A stretch of 45,934 nt of DNA from Chloroflexota bacterium (GCA_021323855.1 JAJPKE010000005.1:1-45934); one strand, 5' to 3'; shown: positions 33,726-42,502, counted from the stretch's first letter. The notes: generated by a model from the sequence alone, not told the origin. Numbers and translations: made by a program.

Positions 33726-34667
33726 TTAAAACCAACCGAGAGGGTTGTCCTTCAGATGACGCTCATAGAAGGCTGCGATGGCTTGCACCACCTCATCGGG
33801 CAGCCGTTGCTGGGCTGCTGCCATATTGTCGCGTACCTGCGCGACGGACTTAGCGCCAGGAATGACGGTGGATACTTCCTGTTGCGCCAGCACATATTGG
33901 AGCGCGGCATGCGTCAGCGACGTGCCGGCTGGTATCAACATGGCAAACTCCTCGATGAGCGCCGACCGTCTGGCGATGGTTTCAGGCGACCAGCGGCTAC
34001 GCGGGTCCGTGAAGCGCATATCGCCGCGATATCTACCGGAGAGCCACCCAGAATCGAGCGGCACCTTCACAATCAACCCAACCCCATGTTCCTGTGCCAG
34101 CCGGAACGCCGGCAGTGGTTCTTGATAGAACGCATTGAAGTAGATCTCCACCGCACCACTGTTCGTCGTCTCGATGACGGTTTCGAGTTCTTGCCGGGCG
34201 TCGAGTGACACGCCATATACGCGAAGTTTGCCCTCTGCTTTGAGGCGTTCGAGTTCCTCGTAGTGTGGCGCGTTCTGGCCATCCATCAGTTCAACTGGCG
34301 GGTTATGCAGCAGCAAGATATCTACATAGTCGGTTTTCAGCCGTCTGAGGCTGGCTTCTAACGTTGGCCGGATGGCGGCAGGATCAAAGTCATGCGTTCC
34401 ATCTGGCGCATCATGGCTGAACTTGGTGCAGATCGTCACCTGATCGCGCACCGGCGCAAGCGCCTGGCCGAGCAATTCCTCACTGCGTCCACCACCATAG
34501 CCCGGCGCAGTATCAAAAAAGGTACACCCCGCATCGAGTGCCGCCTGTACGATGCGTAGCGCCTCATCGGTGTCGTGCAAGTCCCATTCGGGGTTGGCTA
34601 GTTGCCAGGCCCCCAATCCAATCTCACTGACATTGATGCCCGTTGTTCCCAATGGACGTTGTTGCAT
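33726..34667 (-). CDS. Aldo/keto reductase
   Basis: 313 aa; ATG has AAGGGAGAG upstream. TIM-barrel reductase with the full catalytic set: Asp and Tyr in FFDTAPGYGGGRSEE, Lys in ICTKF, His in ILLLHNP. The NADPH-binding end VSTVIPGAKSVAQVRDN is typical. Reduces an aldehyde or ketone. It is divergent, by about 38 bp, from a MocR-type regulator gene, which probably controls it. The closest known theme for such pairs is vitamin B6 metabolism, but that is inference. Confidence 0.93.
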   Translation of the reverse strand: MQQRPLGTTGINVSEIGLGAWQLANPEWDLHDTDEALRIVQAALDAGCTFFDTAPGYGGGRSEELLGQALAPVRDQVTICTKFSHDAPDGTHDFDPAAIRPTLEASLRRLKTDYVDILLLHNPPVELMDGQNAPHYEELERLKAEGKLRVYGVSLDARQELETVIETTNSGAVEIYFNAFYQEPLPAFRLAQEHGVGLIVKVPLDSGWLSGRYRGDMRFTDPRSRWSPETIARRSALIEEFAMLIPAGTSLTHAALQYVLAQQEVSTVIPGAKSVAQVRDNMAAAQQRLPDEVVQAIAAFYERHLKDNPLGWF

Positions 34668-34705
34668 GCTATTCTCTCCCTTTCACCTTGTATCTCGTCG
34701 TTGCG

Positions 34706-36364
34706 ATGAACGATGCCTGGGAAACTATACGGGAAAAGTGGTATGCTCACCAGAGCCAATATTTGGAAAGGGACAAGACCATTTCTGCTCGTTCTCGTGC
34801 TCCTGCTGCGCGCCCCGCTGCGCGCCGAACCCGCACCCAGGCGACCGCGGTACCATTCACGCCACGCCATTTTGATGCGGCTGATCCTCTACCGCTCCAT
34901 CGGCAACTGTATGCGGCGTTGCGTGAGGCAGTAGTACGTGGCCAGTTGCCACCAGGAGCGCGTCTGCCTGCAACTCGTGCGCTCGCCGCTGAACTTGGCC
35001 TTTCGCGCACAACGGTGGTTACGGCGATGATACAACTGCTGGCCGAGGGATATGTCGAAGGGCGTGTTGGTTCGGGCACCTATGTTACTCGTCTCATACC
35101 CGATATCCTGTTGCAAACGGGAGTGGGCCAGCCTCCTTCGTCAGGCGCTTGTAGTACAGGCACAGAGGTTCATTCAAGAACTGTTTCACGTCGTGGAGCA
35201 TTGTTGACCGCTACATCGCCAGCAGAAAACACCAGCGACGCCGCGCGGTTCGCCCATCCGCTCCATACTGGTTTACCTGCCCTCAATGCCTTCCCCTGGA
35301 GAACCTGGAAGGAGATCGAAGGGCGCCTGACGCGCCGCAATCCGGGCGGTCTGCGTAGCTACGGCAATCCTGCGGGATATGGCCCCTTGCGGCAGGCGAT
35401 AGCAGATTATCTTGGTATGGCGCGCGCCGTCCACTGCCAGCCGGAACAAATTATCATCGTCTCCGGCACACAACAGTCGTTGGACCTTGTTGCCCGCCTG
35501 TTGCTGGATGAGGGTGACGCCATCTGGTTCGAGGACCCCGGATACCATCGTGCCAGGAGTGTATTCCTTGCCGCCGGGGCACAGCTCATCCCTGTGCCAG
35601 TAGATGACGAAGGACTGGATGTTTCCGCTGGGATAGCGCGCTATCCCAGGCCGCGCCTCGCCTATGTCACACCTTCGCATCAATTTCCGCTTGGGGTGAC
35701 GATGAGCCTGGCGCGGCGCATGGCGCTGCTGCAATGGGCAAAGGATATTGGCGCCTGGATCGTGGAAGACGACTATGACAGTGAATATCGTTACACTGGC
35801 CGACCGCTGGCTGCGCTGCAAGGGTTGGACGAGGCTGGCTGCGTTCTTTATGCTGGAACATTCAGCAAGGTGTTGTTCCCCGGTTTGCGCCTGGGCTATC
35901 TCGTGCTACCGGGAGATTTGGTAGATACGTTTGCGCGAGCGCGCGAGCTGACTGACCTCGGAGCGCCTGTGCTGCCACAGGCCATTGTGACGGAGTTCAT
36001 TGTTGCGGGGCATTTCAGCCGGCACCTGCGACGCATGCGCGAGTTGTATGCAGAGCGGCAAGCGGCACTGGTGACAATAGCAGCGCGCGAACTGTCAGGG
36101 ATGTTGACGGTGCCGCCTGCCAGCGCAGGATTGCATCTCATGGGATGGTTGCCAGAAAGAACGGACGAGCGCGATATAGTAGCCGCAGCACGCCGCGCGG
36201 AAGTGGAGGTAATGCCGCTCTCACGGCTATCACTTGAGCCATATGCGCATCCTGGATTGGTACTCGGATACGCCGCATTCGATGCGCGGCAACTCAGGGA
36301 GAGTGTTATACGATTAGCTGCCGCATTGTGCGAAGACCGGAAATCCCTTTTCCCCGCCTCTTAA
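34706..36364 (+). CDS. MocR/PdxR-type regulator (GntR helix plus aminotransferase domain)
   Basis: 552 aa from ATG 34706; a start at 34643 would overlap the divergent reductase gene. Residues ~50-125 form a GntR winged helix ([21 protein letters not shown] begins it; [18 protein letters not shown] is the recognition part). A ~60-residue linker follows. The rest is a fold-type I aminotransferase domain that binds pyridoxal phosphate: [28 protein letters not shown], and the cofactor lysine in [16 protein letters not shown]. Such proteins are transcription regulators sensing PLP or a related ligand. The divergent aldo/keto reductase gene is the probable target. Ribosome site is poor. Confidence 0.92.
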   Translation: MNDAWETIREKWYAHQSQYLERDKTISARSRAPAARPAARRTRTQATAVPFTPRHFDAADPLPLHRQLYAALREAVVRGQLPPGARLPATRALAAELGLSRTTVVTAMIQLLAEGYVEGRVGSGTYVTRLIPDILLQTGVGQPPSSGACSTGTEVHSRTVSRRGALLTATSPAENTSDAARFAHPLHTGLPALNAFPWRTWKEIEGRLTRRNPGGLRSYGNPAGYGPLRQAIADYLGMARAVHCQPEQIIIVSGTQQSLDLVARLLLDEGDAIWFEDPGYHRARSVFLAAGAQLIPVPVDDEGLDVSAGIARYPRPRLAYVTPSHQFPLGVTMSLARRMALLQWAKDIGAWIVEDDYDSEYRYTGRPLAALQGLDEAGCVLYAGTFSKVLFPGLRLGYLVLPGDLVDTFARARELTDLGAPVLPQAIVTEFIVAGHFSRHLRRMRELYAERQAALVTIAARELSGMLTVPPASAGLHLMGWLPERTDERDIVAAARRAEVEVMPLSRLSLEPYAHPGLVLGYAAFDARQLRESVIRLAAALCEDRKSLFPAS

Positions 36365-36840
36365 CTGCGCTCCATGCGGGCGCGGCAGTCTGCGCAGCAG
36401 CCGAAGAGTTCGACCTCGTGCCCTTCCAGCGTAAAGCCGGTCGCGCGTTCGACCGCTGCCAGCACATCTGGCGGCAGGCACGCGCCTACCTCCACCACGC
36501 GGCGACATTCGGTGCAGGTGATGTGGTGGTGGTGGGCATGTCCGCCACAGAGCCGGTAGCAATGGCTGCCGTCAGCGAATCCAACGCGGTCCAGCAGCCC
36601 CCGCTGCACCAGCACCTCGACGGCGCGGAAGACCGTAGCTCGCCCCAACTGCGGGTCGTCCTGCCGCAGTTCGTGCCAGAGATCATCAGTAGTGAAGTCG
36701 TCGCCATTGGCGGCCAGCGCAGCCAGCCGCTCCGCGATCAGGCGGCGCGGACGGGTGTTGCGTAGTCCCATCTCCTCGAAGACGCGCAGGATGGATTCGG
36801 CGCTGGCGGACTCCACGATAGAGCTTCTTCCTCTGTTCAT
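36361..36840 (-). CDS. Fur-family metal-responsive repressor (Zur-like)
   Basis: 159 aa from ATG 36840 (AAGGAG 12 bases upstream; the longer frame runs into the operator region). Winged helix: NTRPRRLIAERLAAL and LGRATVFRAVEVL. Then the metal-binding HAHHHHITCTEC run, with CTEC and CCADC cysteine pairs forming the structural zinc site, and GHEVELFGCC, which is closer to Zur than to Fur or PerR. It lies back to back with a metal ABC transporter operon, and two matching palindromes lie between them, so it most likely represses that operon when metal is sufficient. Its 3' end overlaps the MocR gene end by four bases. Confidence 0.93.
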   Translation of the reverse strand: MNRGRSSIVESASAESILRVFEEMGLRNTRPRRLIAERLAALAANGDDFTTDDLWHELRQDDPQLGRATVFRAVEVLVQRGLLDRVGFADGSHCYRLCGGHAHHHHITCTECRRVVEVGACLPPDVLAAVERATGFTLEGHEVELFGCCADCRARMERS

Positions 36841-36898
36841 TGAATTATTCGTCTCCTTCAACTGTACCACGCATGACCTCGCTATGCGCATCACATTT

Positions 36899-36913
36899 TG
36901 ATACACTATCTCA
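36899..36913. promoter_or_regulatory. Zur-box-like site 1
   Basis: TGATACACTATCTCA, matching site 2 at 12 of 15 positions. Lies 59 bp upstream of the repressor start codon and directly before the -35 of the transporter promoter. Confidence 0.5.
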
Positions 36914-36943
36914 TTGACATCTGGATACTCCATCTGCTATCCT
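36914..36943 (+). promoter_or_regulatory. Promoter of the metal transporter operon
   Basis: Consensus -35 TTGACA (36914-36919), 18-bp spacer, -10 TATCCT (36938-36943). Flanked by both palindromes. Confidence 0.65.
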
Positions 36944-36953
36944 GTTTAGCAGT

Positions 36954-36968
36954 TGATACATTGTATCA
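36954..36968. promoter_or_regulatory. Zur-box-like site 2 (perfect palindrome)
   Basis: TGATAC-ATT-GTATCA is a perfect 15-bp inverted repeat lying over the expected transcription start (about 36950). Its position would let a bound Fur/Zur dimer block the transporter promoter. Confidence 0.65.
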
Positions 36969-37013
36969 TGTATAGGCATGTTGATGCGAGACGGGGAAGC
37001 TGGAGGGGTGTTG

Positions 37014-38006
37014 ATGTTTTCGTCCTTGCAGGCGTGGCCAGGAAAATCGAGGTATCCAGACGCTTCAACGCATCGTACTATACGCTTTCGGGTAGGGCTG
37101 CTGGCGAATGTGCTGGCGCTAGCGCTGCTCGCCATGTTGCTGGCCGCGTGCAGCACGCCCGCTGGCAACGCGAACGGCGGCTCTGGGACGTTACAGGTGG
37201 TTGCGGGAGAAAACTTCTGGGGCAGCATCGCCGCGCAGCTTGGCGGCAGCCATGTGCATGTCACCAGCATCGTCAGCGATCCCAACGCCGATCCGCATGA
37301 ATATCAGACCAGCGCACAGACGGCGCGTACCTTTGCGATGGCGCAATATGTCATCCTGAACGGCGCTGGCTACGATAGCTGGGCGCAGCAATTGCTGGAC
37401 GCCAACCCCCAGGACGGGCGCAAAGTGCTGACCGTGGCAAATCTGCTGGGCAAGCACGAAGGCGACAATCCGCATTTCTGGTATAACCCGGAGTATGTAA
37501 CGCAGGTAGCCAACCAGATCACTAAAGATTACAAGACGCTCGATGCCGCCGACGCCAGCTATTTCGATCAGCAGAACTCGGCGTTTCTGAATGTCGCGCT
37601 CAAGCCGTACCATGACCGCATCGCCGCTATCAAAGCGAAATTTGCTGGGCAGAAGATCGGCGCAACCGAGAGCATCTTCGTCTACATGGCAAACGCGCTG
37701 GGTCTTGACCTGATTTCGCCGCCAGAGTTCATGGACGCCGTAGCTGAGGGCAATGATCCGCCAGCGGCCAGCGTCGCGGAGTTCCAGCAGCAGATTCAGC
37801 AGAAGCAAATCACGGTGCTGGTCTATAACGTTCAGACGAATACCAATATCACCAACAGCATCAAGTTACTGGCAACGCAACAGAGTATTCCGATTGTCGG
37901 CGTCTCCGAAACATTGCAGCCGGTGGACGCCACATTTCAGGACTGGCAATACGCGCAACTGCTGGCGCTAGAAAACGCGCTCAATGCTGGCGCGCTGGTC
38001 AAATAA
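37014..38006 (+). CDS. Metal ABC transporter substrate-binding lipoprotein (ZnuA/PsaA-type)
   Basis: 330 aa from ATG 37014 (GGAGGGG upstream). Signal peptide with lipobox LLAAC (Cys about 46). Cluster-9 (TroA-like) fold: first ligand His in DPHEYQ, second in NPHFWYNP. The third ligand position reads ATESIFVYMANALGL, a Glu where ZnuA has His, as in manganese-binding PsaA-type proteins. No His-rich loop. The last ligand region is GVSETLQPVDATFQDW. It captures zinc or manganese outside the cell; the metal cannot be fixed from sequence. First gene of a four-gene operon; its stop codon is contained in a 14-bp tandem duplication. Confidence 0.92.
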   Translation: MFSSLQAWPGKSRYPDASTHRTIRFRVGLLANVLALALLAMLLAACSTPAGNANGGSGTLQVVAGENFWGSIAAQLGGSHVHVTSIVSDPNADPHEYQTSAQTARTFAMAQYVILNGAGYDSWAQQLLDANPQDGRKVLTVANLLGKHEGDNPHFWYNPEYVTQVANQITKDYKTLDAADASYFDQQNSAFLNVALKPYHDRIAAIKAKFAGQKIGATESIFVYMANALGLDLISPPEFMDAVAEGNDPPAASVAEFQQQIQQKQITVLVYNVQTNTNITNSIKLLATQQSIPIVGVSETLQPVDATFQDWQYAQLLALENALNAGALVK

Positions 38007-38021
38007 TGCTGGTCAAATAAT
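37994..38021. repeat. 14-bp perfect tandem duplication over the binding-protein stop codon
   Basis: GCTGGTCAAATAAT occurs twice (37994-38007 and 38008-38021). The first copy holds the TAA that ends the gene; the second is in the gap before the ATPase gene. Confidence 0.95.
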
Positions 38022-38037
38022 TCAGAGGGGGAGCGTG

Positions 38038-38931
38038 ATGACTATGCTGGCCGATGAGATGATGCGCGGCAACAATCAACAGATAGAGAGAGCGGCTGCG
38101 CCTGCGCCGCTCTCGCCGCATGCCATCGCGCTGCGCGATACCGCCGTTCAGTTGGGCGTGCGCACTATCTGGCGCGACGCCAACCTCACCATTGCGCCGG
38201 GCGAATTCGTCGCCATTCTTGGCCCCAATGGCGCTGGCAAATCTACGCTGTTGCGCCTGCTGCTGGGGCTGCTCAGCCCCAGCCAGGGACGCATCGAAGT
38301 GCTTGGCAATATCCCCCGGCGCGGCAATCCGGCCATCGGCTATGTGCCGCAGCGGCGCACGCTCGATGCCGATCTGCCGGTGCGCGGGCGCGATCTGGTG
38401 ATGCTGGGGCTGGACGGCTTGCGCTGGGGTCTGCCGCTGCCGGGGAGCAAACGACGCCAGCAATGGGCGCGCGTGCGCGAGACGCTGGAGGCCGTCGAGG
38501 CGACAGCGTATGCGAACCGGCCCATCGGTCAGCTTTCCGGCGGCGAGCAGCAACGGCTGCTGCTGGCGCAGGCGCTCGTCGCGCAGCCGGAGTTGCTGCT
38601 TTTGGATGAGCCGCTGGCCAGCCTGGATATGCGCAGCCAGATTGCCATCGCGCAGTTGGTGGCGCGGCTGGCACGAGCGCAGCGCATTACCACGCTGATG
38701 GTCACACACGATATCAACCCTGTGCTGCCCATCGTGGACCGCGTAATCTATGTCGCGCGCGGGCAGGTAGTGATCGGCAAGCCGGAGGAGATCATCACGA
38801 CGGAGCAGCTTTCGCGGCTCTACGATGCGCCGGTGGAGGTGGTGCGCGATAGCCAGGGTCGTGTCTTTGTGGTGGGGTTGGAGAATGAAACGGCCCATCC
38901 ATCGAGGGACGAGAGGACGATAGCGCCGTGA
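38038..38931 (+). CDS. Metal ABC transporter ATPase (ZnuC-type)
   Basis: 297 aa from ATG 38038, four bases after GGGGGAG. Walker A GPNGAGKST, Q-loop in IGYVPQRRTLD, signature LSGGEQQR, Walker B LLLLDEPLASLD, and switch His in MVTHDINP match the ZnuC/MntB group. A short head (first ~30 residues) and a C-terminal extension after residue 245 are extra. Energises the two permeases encoded downstream. Its stop TGA overlaps the GTG start of the next gene. Confidence 0.95.
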   Translation: MTMLADEMMRGNNQQIERAAAPAPLSPHAIALRDTAVQLGVRTIWRDANLTIAPGEFVAILGPNGAGKSTLLRLLLGLLSPSQGRIEVLGNIPRRGNPAIGYVPQRRTLDADLPVRGRDLVMLGLDGLRWGLPLPGSKRRQQWARVRETLEAVEATAYANRPIGQLSGGEQQRLLLAQALVAQPELLLLDEPLASLDMRSQIAIAQLVARLARAQRITTLMVTHDINPVLPIVDRVIYVARGQVVIGKPEEIITTEQLSRLYDAPVEVVRDSQGRVFVVGLENETAHPSRDERTIAP

Positions 38932-39818
38932 TTATGCCTTCCTGGAACCTTATCGTAGACTGGCAAACGATCTTTCACTATTCTTTCATGCGCACTGCCT
39001 TCCTGGCGGGGACGGCAATGGCGATCATGGCGGGTGTCATCAGCTATTTCGTTGTGCTGCGCGGGATGGCTTTCGCCAGCCATACGCTCGCCAACATTGG
39101 CTTCGCAGGCGCCGCTGGCGCCGCCCTCATCGGCATGAACCTCAGCATCGGTCTGCTCGCTTTTACGGTGGCCGGCGCGCTGGGGATGGGTGCGCTGGGC
39201 AGGCGGCTCTATGGCAATGATCTCGTGGTTGGTCTGGTGCTGGCGATATCGCTTGGCGCTGGCTACCTCTTCATTTCGCTCTATCACGGCTACGCCACCA
39301 ACCTCTATGCGATTCTCTTCGGGCAGATCGTGGGGATCACCTGGAGCCAGGTGTTCATTACGTTTGCGACCGGCATCGTGTCGCTGCTGGCGATGGGGCT
39401 GCTCTACCGGCGGCTGCTCTTTGCCTCGCTCGATGCGGAGAGTGCGGAGGCGAAAGGGCTGCGTGTGCAGTGGCTCTCGCTGGCATTTCTGGTAGTGCTG
39501 GGGCTGGTCATCGCCGTCGCCTTGCAGATCGTTGGCGTGCTGCTGATCTTTGCGTTGCTGGTCGCGCCCGCTGCCGTTGCGGAGCGGCTTACATCGCGCC
39601 CGCCGCTGGCGATTGGCCTCTCGGTTTTGCTGGCGCTGTTCTTCACCTGGGGCGGTCTGGCGCTATCCTTTTATCTGCCCTATCCGCCCGGCTCGTTCAT
39701 CACCACGCTGGCCTTCGCCGCCTATGTGGTGGTGCGCTTCGGCGATGGGTTGCGGTCGCTCGTGCGCCACCGGCGAAAACTATCCGCCATCGAGCAACCG
39801 GAAGGATGGGCCGCATGA
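38928..39818 (+). CDS. Metal ABC transporter permease 1 (ZnuB-type)
   Basis: 296 aa; start GTG 38928 overlaps the ATPase stop (GTGA); ATG 38934 is the alternative. ABC-3 family permease with about eight spans, including YFVVLRGMAFASHTLANIGFAG at the start and LQIVGVLLIFALLVAPAA in the middle (first 20 residues quoted in part). SAEAKGL is the region that meets the ATPase. Forms the metal channel, probably as a heterodimer with the second permease encoded at 39815. Confidence 0.94.
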   Translation: MIMPSWNLIVDWQTIFHYSFMRTAFLAGTAMAIMAGVISYFVVLRGMAFASHTLANIGFAGAAGAALIGMNLSIGLLAFTVAGALGMGALGRRLYGNDLVVGLVLAISLGAGYLFISLYHGYATNLYAILFGQIVGITWSQVFITFATGIVSLLAMGLLYRRLLFASLDAESAEAKGLRVQWLSLAFLVVLGLVIAVALQIVGVLLIFALLVAPAAVAERLTSRPPLAIGLSVLLALFFTWGGLALSFYLPYPPGSFITTLAFAAYVVVRFGDGLRSLVRHRRKLSAIEQPEGWAA

Positions 39819-40789
39819 ACCTCGTGAACCTTACAAGCCTGTCGGCGCATCTTTCGCTCTTATTGGCAAGCTCAATTCAGCCATTCTCATGGAACTTGTT
39901 GGCGGATATCCAGCAGATGTTGCAGTTCGATTTCATGCGCGCAGCGTTTCTAGCGGGCACGGCGATTGCGCTGGTGGCTGGACTCGCGGGCTATTTCGTC
40001 GTGCTGCGCCACCAGGTCTTCGCCAGTGATACGCTCTCCCACATGGTCTTCGCGGGAGCAATGGGGGCGGCGTTGCTCGGCGTCAACGCTTTTCTCGGTG
40101 TCTACGCCGTGGCGATAGCCGGTGGCCTTGCCTTGAATGGCCTGGGATGGCGTGGCAGCGCCCGCGAACGCGATATCGCCACCGGCATGGTAATGGCGTG
40201 GATGTTGGGGCTGGGTGCGCTTTTGCTGGGCATCTACGCCACCAGTTCCATCGCAAACGGCAATACCGCCATCGGCGCCGGTGTGCTGTTCGGCTCGATC
40301 CTCGGCGTCGCTGGACAAGAATGGATCATCGTCATTGCCGGTATCGTCACCATCCTGGCGCTGCTGGCGATGGCGCGTCCGCTGCTCTTTGCTTCGCTGG
40401 ACCCCGAAACGGCACAGGCGCGTGGCGTGCCGGTGCGACTGCTGGGTGCGCTGTTCCTGCTGCTGGTGGGCGTCTCCGTGGCGGAGGCAGTTCCAGCCGT
40501 CGGCGCGCTACTAATCTTTGCGCTGCTGGTGGCGCCCGCCGCCATTGCGCAACGGCTGGTCAAGCGCCCCTATGCGGCGCTGGCGCTCTCGGCGCTACTG
40601 GCGCTGCTCTTTACCTGGCTCGGCCTCACGCTGGGGTTCTATACGCCCTATCCAGTGAGCTTCCTGATTACCGCGCTGGCCTTCGTCACCTATCTACTCG
40701 TCGTTGCCGCGCAACGCCTGCGCCAATTCGCCACTCGTCGCCGCTTCTCCAATAGCAACACCATCTTGACGCATACTGCTGGCGGTTAA
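39815..40789 (+). CDS. Metal ABC transporter permease 2 (ZnuB-type)
   Basis: 324 aa; ATG 39815 overlaps the stop of permease 1 (ATGA), with GGAAGGATGG as ribosome site. Same ABC-3 fold: GYFVVLRHQVFASDTLSHMV, PETAQARGVPV (ATPase contact) and AVGALLIFALLVAPAAIAQR. It is clearly related to permease 1 but diverged throughout. Two different permeases with one ATPase suggest a heterodimeric channel. The stop codon TAA sits at the tip of a family B hairpin (GCGGTT-AA-AACCGC, 40782-40795). Confidence 0.94.
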   Translation: MNLVNLTSLSAHLSLLLASSIQPFSWNLLADIQQMLQFDFMRAAFLAGTAIALVAGLAGYFVVLRHQVFASDTLSHMVFAGAMGAALLGVNAFLGVYAVAIAGGLALNGLGWRGSARERDIATGMVMAWMLGLGALLLGIYATSSIANGNTAIGAGVLFGSILGVAGQEWIIVIAGIVTILALLAMARPLLFASLDPETAQARGVPVRLLGALFLLLVGVSVAEAVPAVGALLIFALLVAPAAIAQRLVKRPYAALALSALLALLFTWLGLTLGFYTPYPVSFLITALAFVTYLLVVAAQRLRQFATRRRFSNSNTILTHTAGG

Positions 40790-40845
40790 AACCGCGCCTG
40801 GATGGCTTTCAGCCGCAAAGTCCGCCTGCGCGGACTCGGATCAGG
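40782..40845 (+). repeat. Half copy of the family B repeat
   Basis: Starts with the hairpin containing the permease stop codon, continues CGCGCCTGGATGGCTTTCAG and AGTCCGCCTGCGCGGACT, itself a palindrome. The right end is missing. Confidence 0.8.
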
Positions 40846-40892
40846 TATGTCTACACTCCCCTCGCCAGCGCCCGTTTGCCTACCAGCGCGGA

Positions 40893-40930
40893 CTCCCCTC
40901 TCCTTGTGGGAGAGGGGCTGGGGGTGAGGT
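40893..40930. repeat. Family A palindromic repeat
   Basis: CCCCTCTCC-TTGTG-GGAGAGGGG followed by CTGGGGGTGAGG, between the metal operon and cydA. Likely ends the metal operon transcript. Confidence 0.75.
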
Positions 40931-40994
40931 CTCCAGGCCACCTCTTATTCTGGCGCATTTCCTGCGGAATCTTTTCGGATCGCAGGATGGACTT

Positions 40995-41020
40995 TGCGTT
41001 GGTTCTGGTACCAACTCGCA
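40995..41020. promoter_or_regulatory. Inverted repeat just before cydA
   Basis: GTTGGT (40998-41003) and ACCAAC (41010-41015) with six central bases, extended by TGCG/CGCA outside one unpaired base. It lies 28 bp before the start codon, so it may be an operator or an RNA hairpin. It does not match the known Rex site TTGTGAA-N4-TTCACAA. Confidence 0.35.
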
Positions 41021-41047
41021 TAGCTGGCAAGAGGAGTAAAGCGCCCT

Positions 41048-42484
41048 ATGGATAGCCTGACCGCCGCGCGGGCGTCATTCGCCGTCTCGCTGGCGTTCCA
41101 TATTATCTTTGCTGCGCTGGGCGTGGGGTTGCCTGTATTGCTCTGCGCCGCCGAGGGACTCGGATTGTGGAAGCGCGATGCCACCTGGTACGCGCTCGCC
41201 CGCCGGTGGAGCAAAGCCACCGGCATCCTCTTCGTCGTCGGCGCGGTCTCCGGCACCACCATCTCCTTCGAGCTTGGCCTGCTCTGGCCGCGCTTCATGA
41301 ATATTGCCAGCGGCGTCATCGGCCTGGCCTTCGCGCTGGAAGGCTTCACCTTTTTCCTCGAAGCGATCTTCCTGGGCATTTATCTCTATGGCTGGGACCG
41401 CATATCGCCACTGGCTCACTGGCTTTGTACGCTGCCGCTGGTCTTTAGCGGCGCCGCCGGCACCTGGATGGTCGTCTCCGCCAACGCCTGGATGAATGCG
41501 CCCGCTGGCTTCAAACTGGTGAATGGCAGGGCGACTGACATCAATCCCATCGCTGCGATCTTCAATCCCGCCACGCCTATCGAGCCGCTGCATATGCTGG
41601 TGGCGGCGTACCAGGTGACGGGCTTCGGCGTCGCCGCCGTCTACGCCTTCGCGCTGTTGCAGGGGCGGCGCGGCGCCTATTACCGGCGCGGGCTGACGCT
41701 TTCGCTGCTGCTCGGCACGGTGATGGCGCCCATCCAGGCCGTCGTTGGTGACTCCGCCGCGCAGAACGTGGCGCAGATACAGCCAGTGAAGCTGGCGGCG
41801 ATGGAGGCGCTCTTCAATACCACTACCGGCGCACCGCTCACCATCATGGGCATTCCCGATATGGCGACCCAGCAAGTATATCTCGCCGTGCGCATCCCTA
41901 AACTCTTGAGTTTCCTGGCCTATCGTGACGTCAACTCCACTGTGCAGGGATTGAACGCTTTTCCGCGAAGCGACTGGCCCTCCTATGTGCTGATGGTTCA
42001 CTGGGCCTTCGACCTCATGGTTGGCATCGGCGGACTGATGATACTCACTGCGCTCATCTCCTGGTTCGTGTATTTTCGCTATGTCCGGCGCAATCAGCCG
42101 GTTCCGCTACGCATCTGGCTGCTGCGCGGGCTGGCCATCATGGGGCCGCTCAGCTTCGTGGCGCTGGAAGCCGGCTGGATCGTCACCGAAGGCGGACGGC
42201 AACCCTGGGTGATCTACAACATCATGCGCGTGGAAGACGGCGTGACCACGACGCCCGGCCTCGGTATCACGCTGTTTCTCTTCATCGGCATCTATCTGCT
42301 GCTGGCGGTGACGCTGATCGCGCTGCTTCTCCGGTTGGGACGCGATAAAAATCCCTTCCTGCCGCCGTTCCAGCAGAACGCCCCCAAATACGTCGCGCAG
42401 CAGGATAGCCGCGACACAACAAGCGACGCTGATAGCAGCGTAGATAGCAGCGTAGATAGCGGCGCGAATACAACTGCGCAGTGA
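41048..42484 (+). CDS. cydA: Cytochrome bd ubiquinol oxidase subunit I
   Basis: 478 aa; ATG lies about 12 bases after AGAGGAG. Carries the haem ligands: His18 in FHIIFAALG, the second His in EPLHMLVAAYQ and a Met later. Conserved QPVKLAAMEALF and GRQPWVIYNIMR blocks are present. The short length and lack of a long insertion indicate the short Q-loop form. Reduces oxygen to water using quinol, in the membrane, with high oxygen affinity. The last 25 residues are a Ser/Asp-rich tail coded by 12-bp repeats (SSVDSSVDSG) that are not part of the family. CydB follows; cydC and cydD are not in this window. Confidence 0.97.
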   Translation: MDSLTAARASFAVSLAFHIIFAALGVGLPVLLCAAEGLGLWKRDATWYALARRWSKATGILFVVGAVSGTTISFELGLLWPRFMNIASGVIGLAFALEGFTFFLEAIFLGIYLYGWDRISPLAHWLCTLPLVFSGAAGTWMVVSANAWMNAPAGFKLVNGRATDINPIAAIFNPATPIEPLHMLVAAYQVTGFGVAAVYAFALLQGRRGAYYRRGLTLSLLLGTVMAPIQAVVGDSAAQNVAQIQPVKLAAMEALFNTTTGAPLTIMGIPDMATQQVYLAVRIPKLLSFLAYRDVNSTVQGLNAFPRSDWPSYVLMVHWAFDLMVGIGGLMILTALISWFVYFRYVRRNQPVPLRIWLLRGLAIMGPLSFVALEAGWIVTEGGRQPWVIYNIMRVEDGVTTTPGLGITLFLFIGIYLLLAVTLIALLLRLGRDKNPFLPPFQQNAPKYVAQQDSRDTTSDADSSVDSSVDSGANTTAQ

Positions 42485-42502
42485 GGTAGTAGAGGAGAAG
42501 CT

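Noticed and set aside
5312..40930. CRISPR array
   Set aside because: Family A and B repeats are dispersed over tens of kilobases and not regularly spaced; no cas genes are present.
40995..41020. Rex redox repressor site before cydA
   Set aside because: The inverted repeat GTTGGT...ACCAAC does not match the Rex consensus TTGTGAA-N4-TTCACAA; kept only as an unnamed palindrome.
41075..42001. Long minus-strand open frame across cydA
   Set aside because: Antisense shadow of an unambiguous cydA coding frame.
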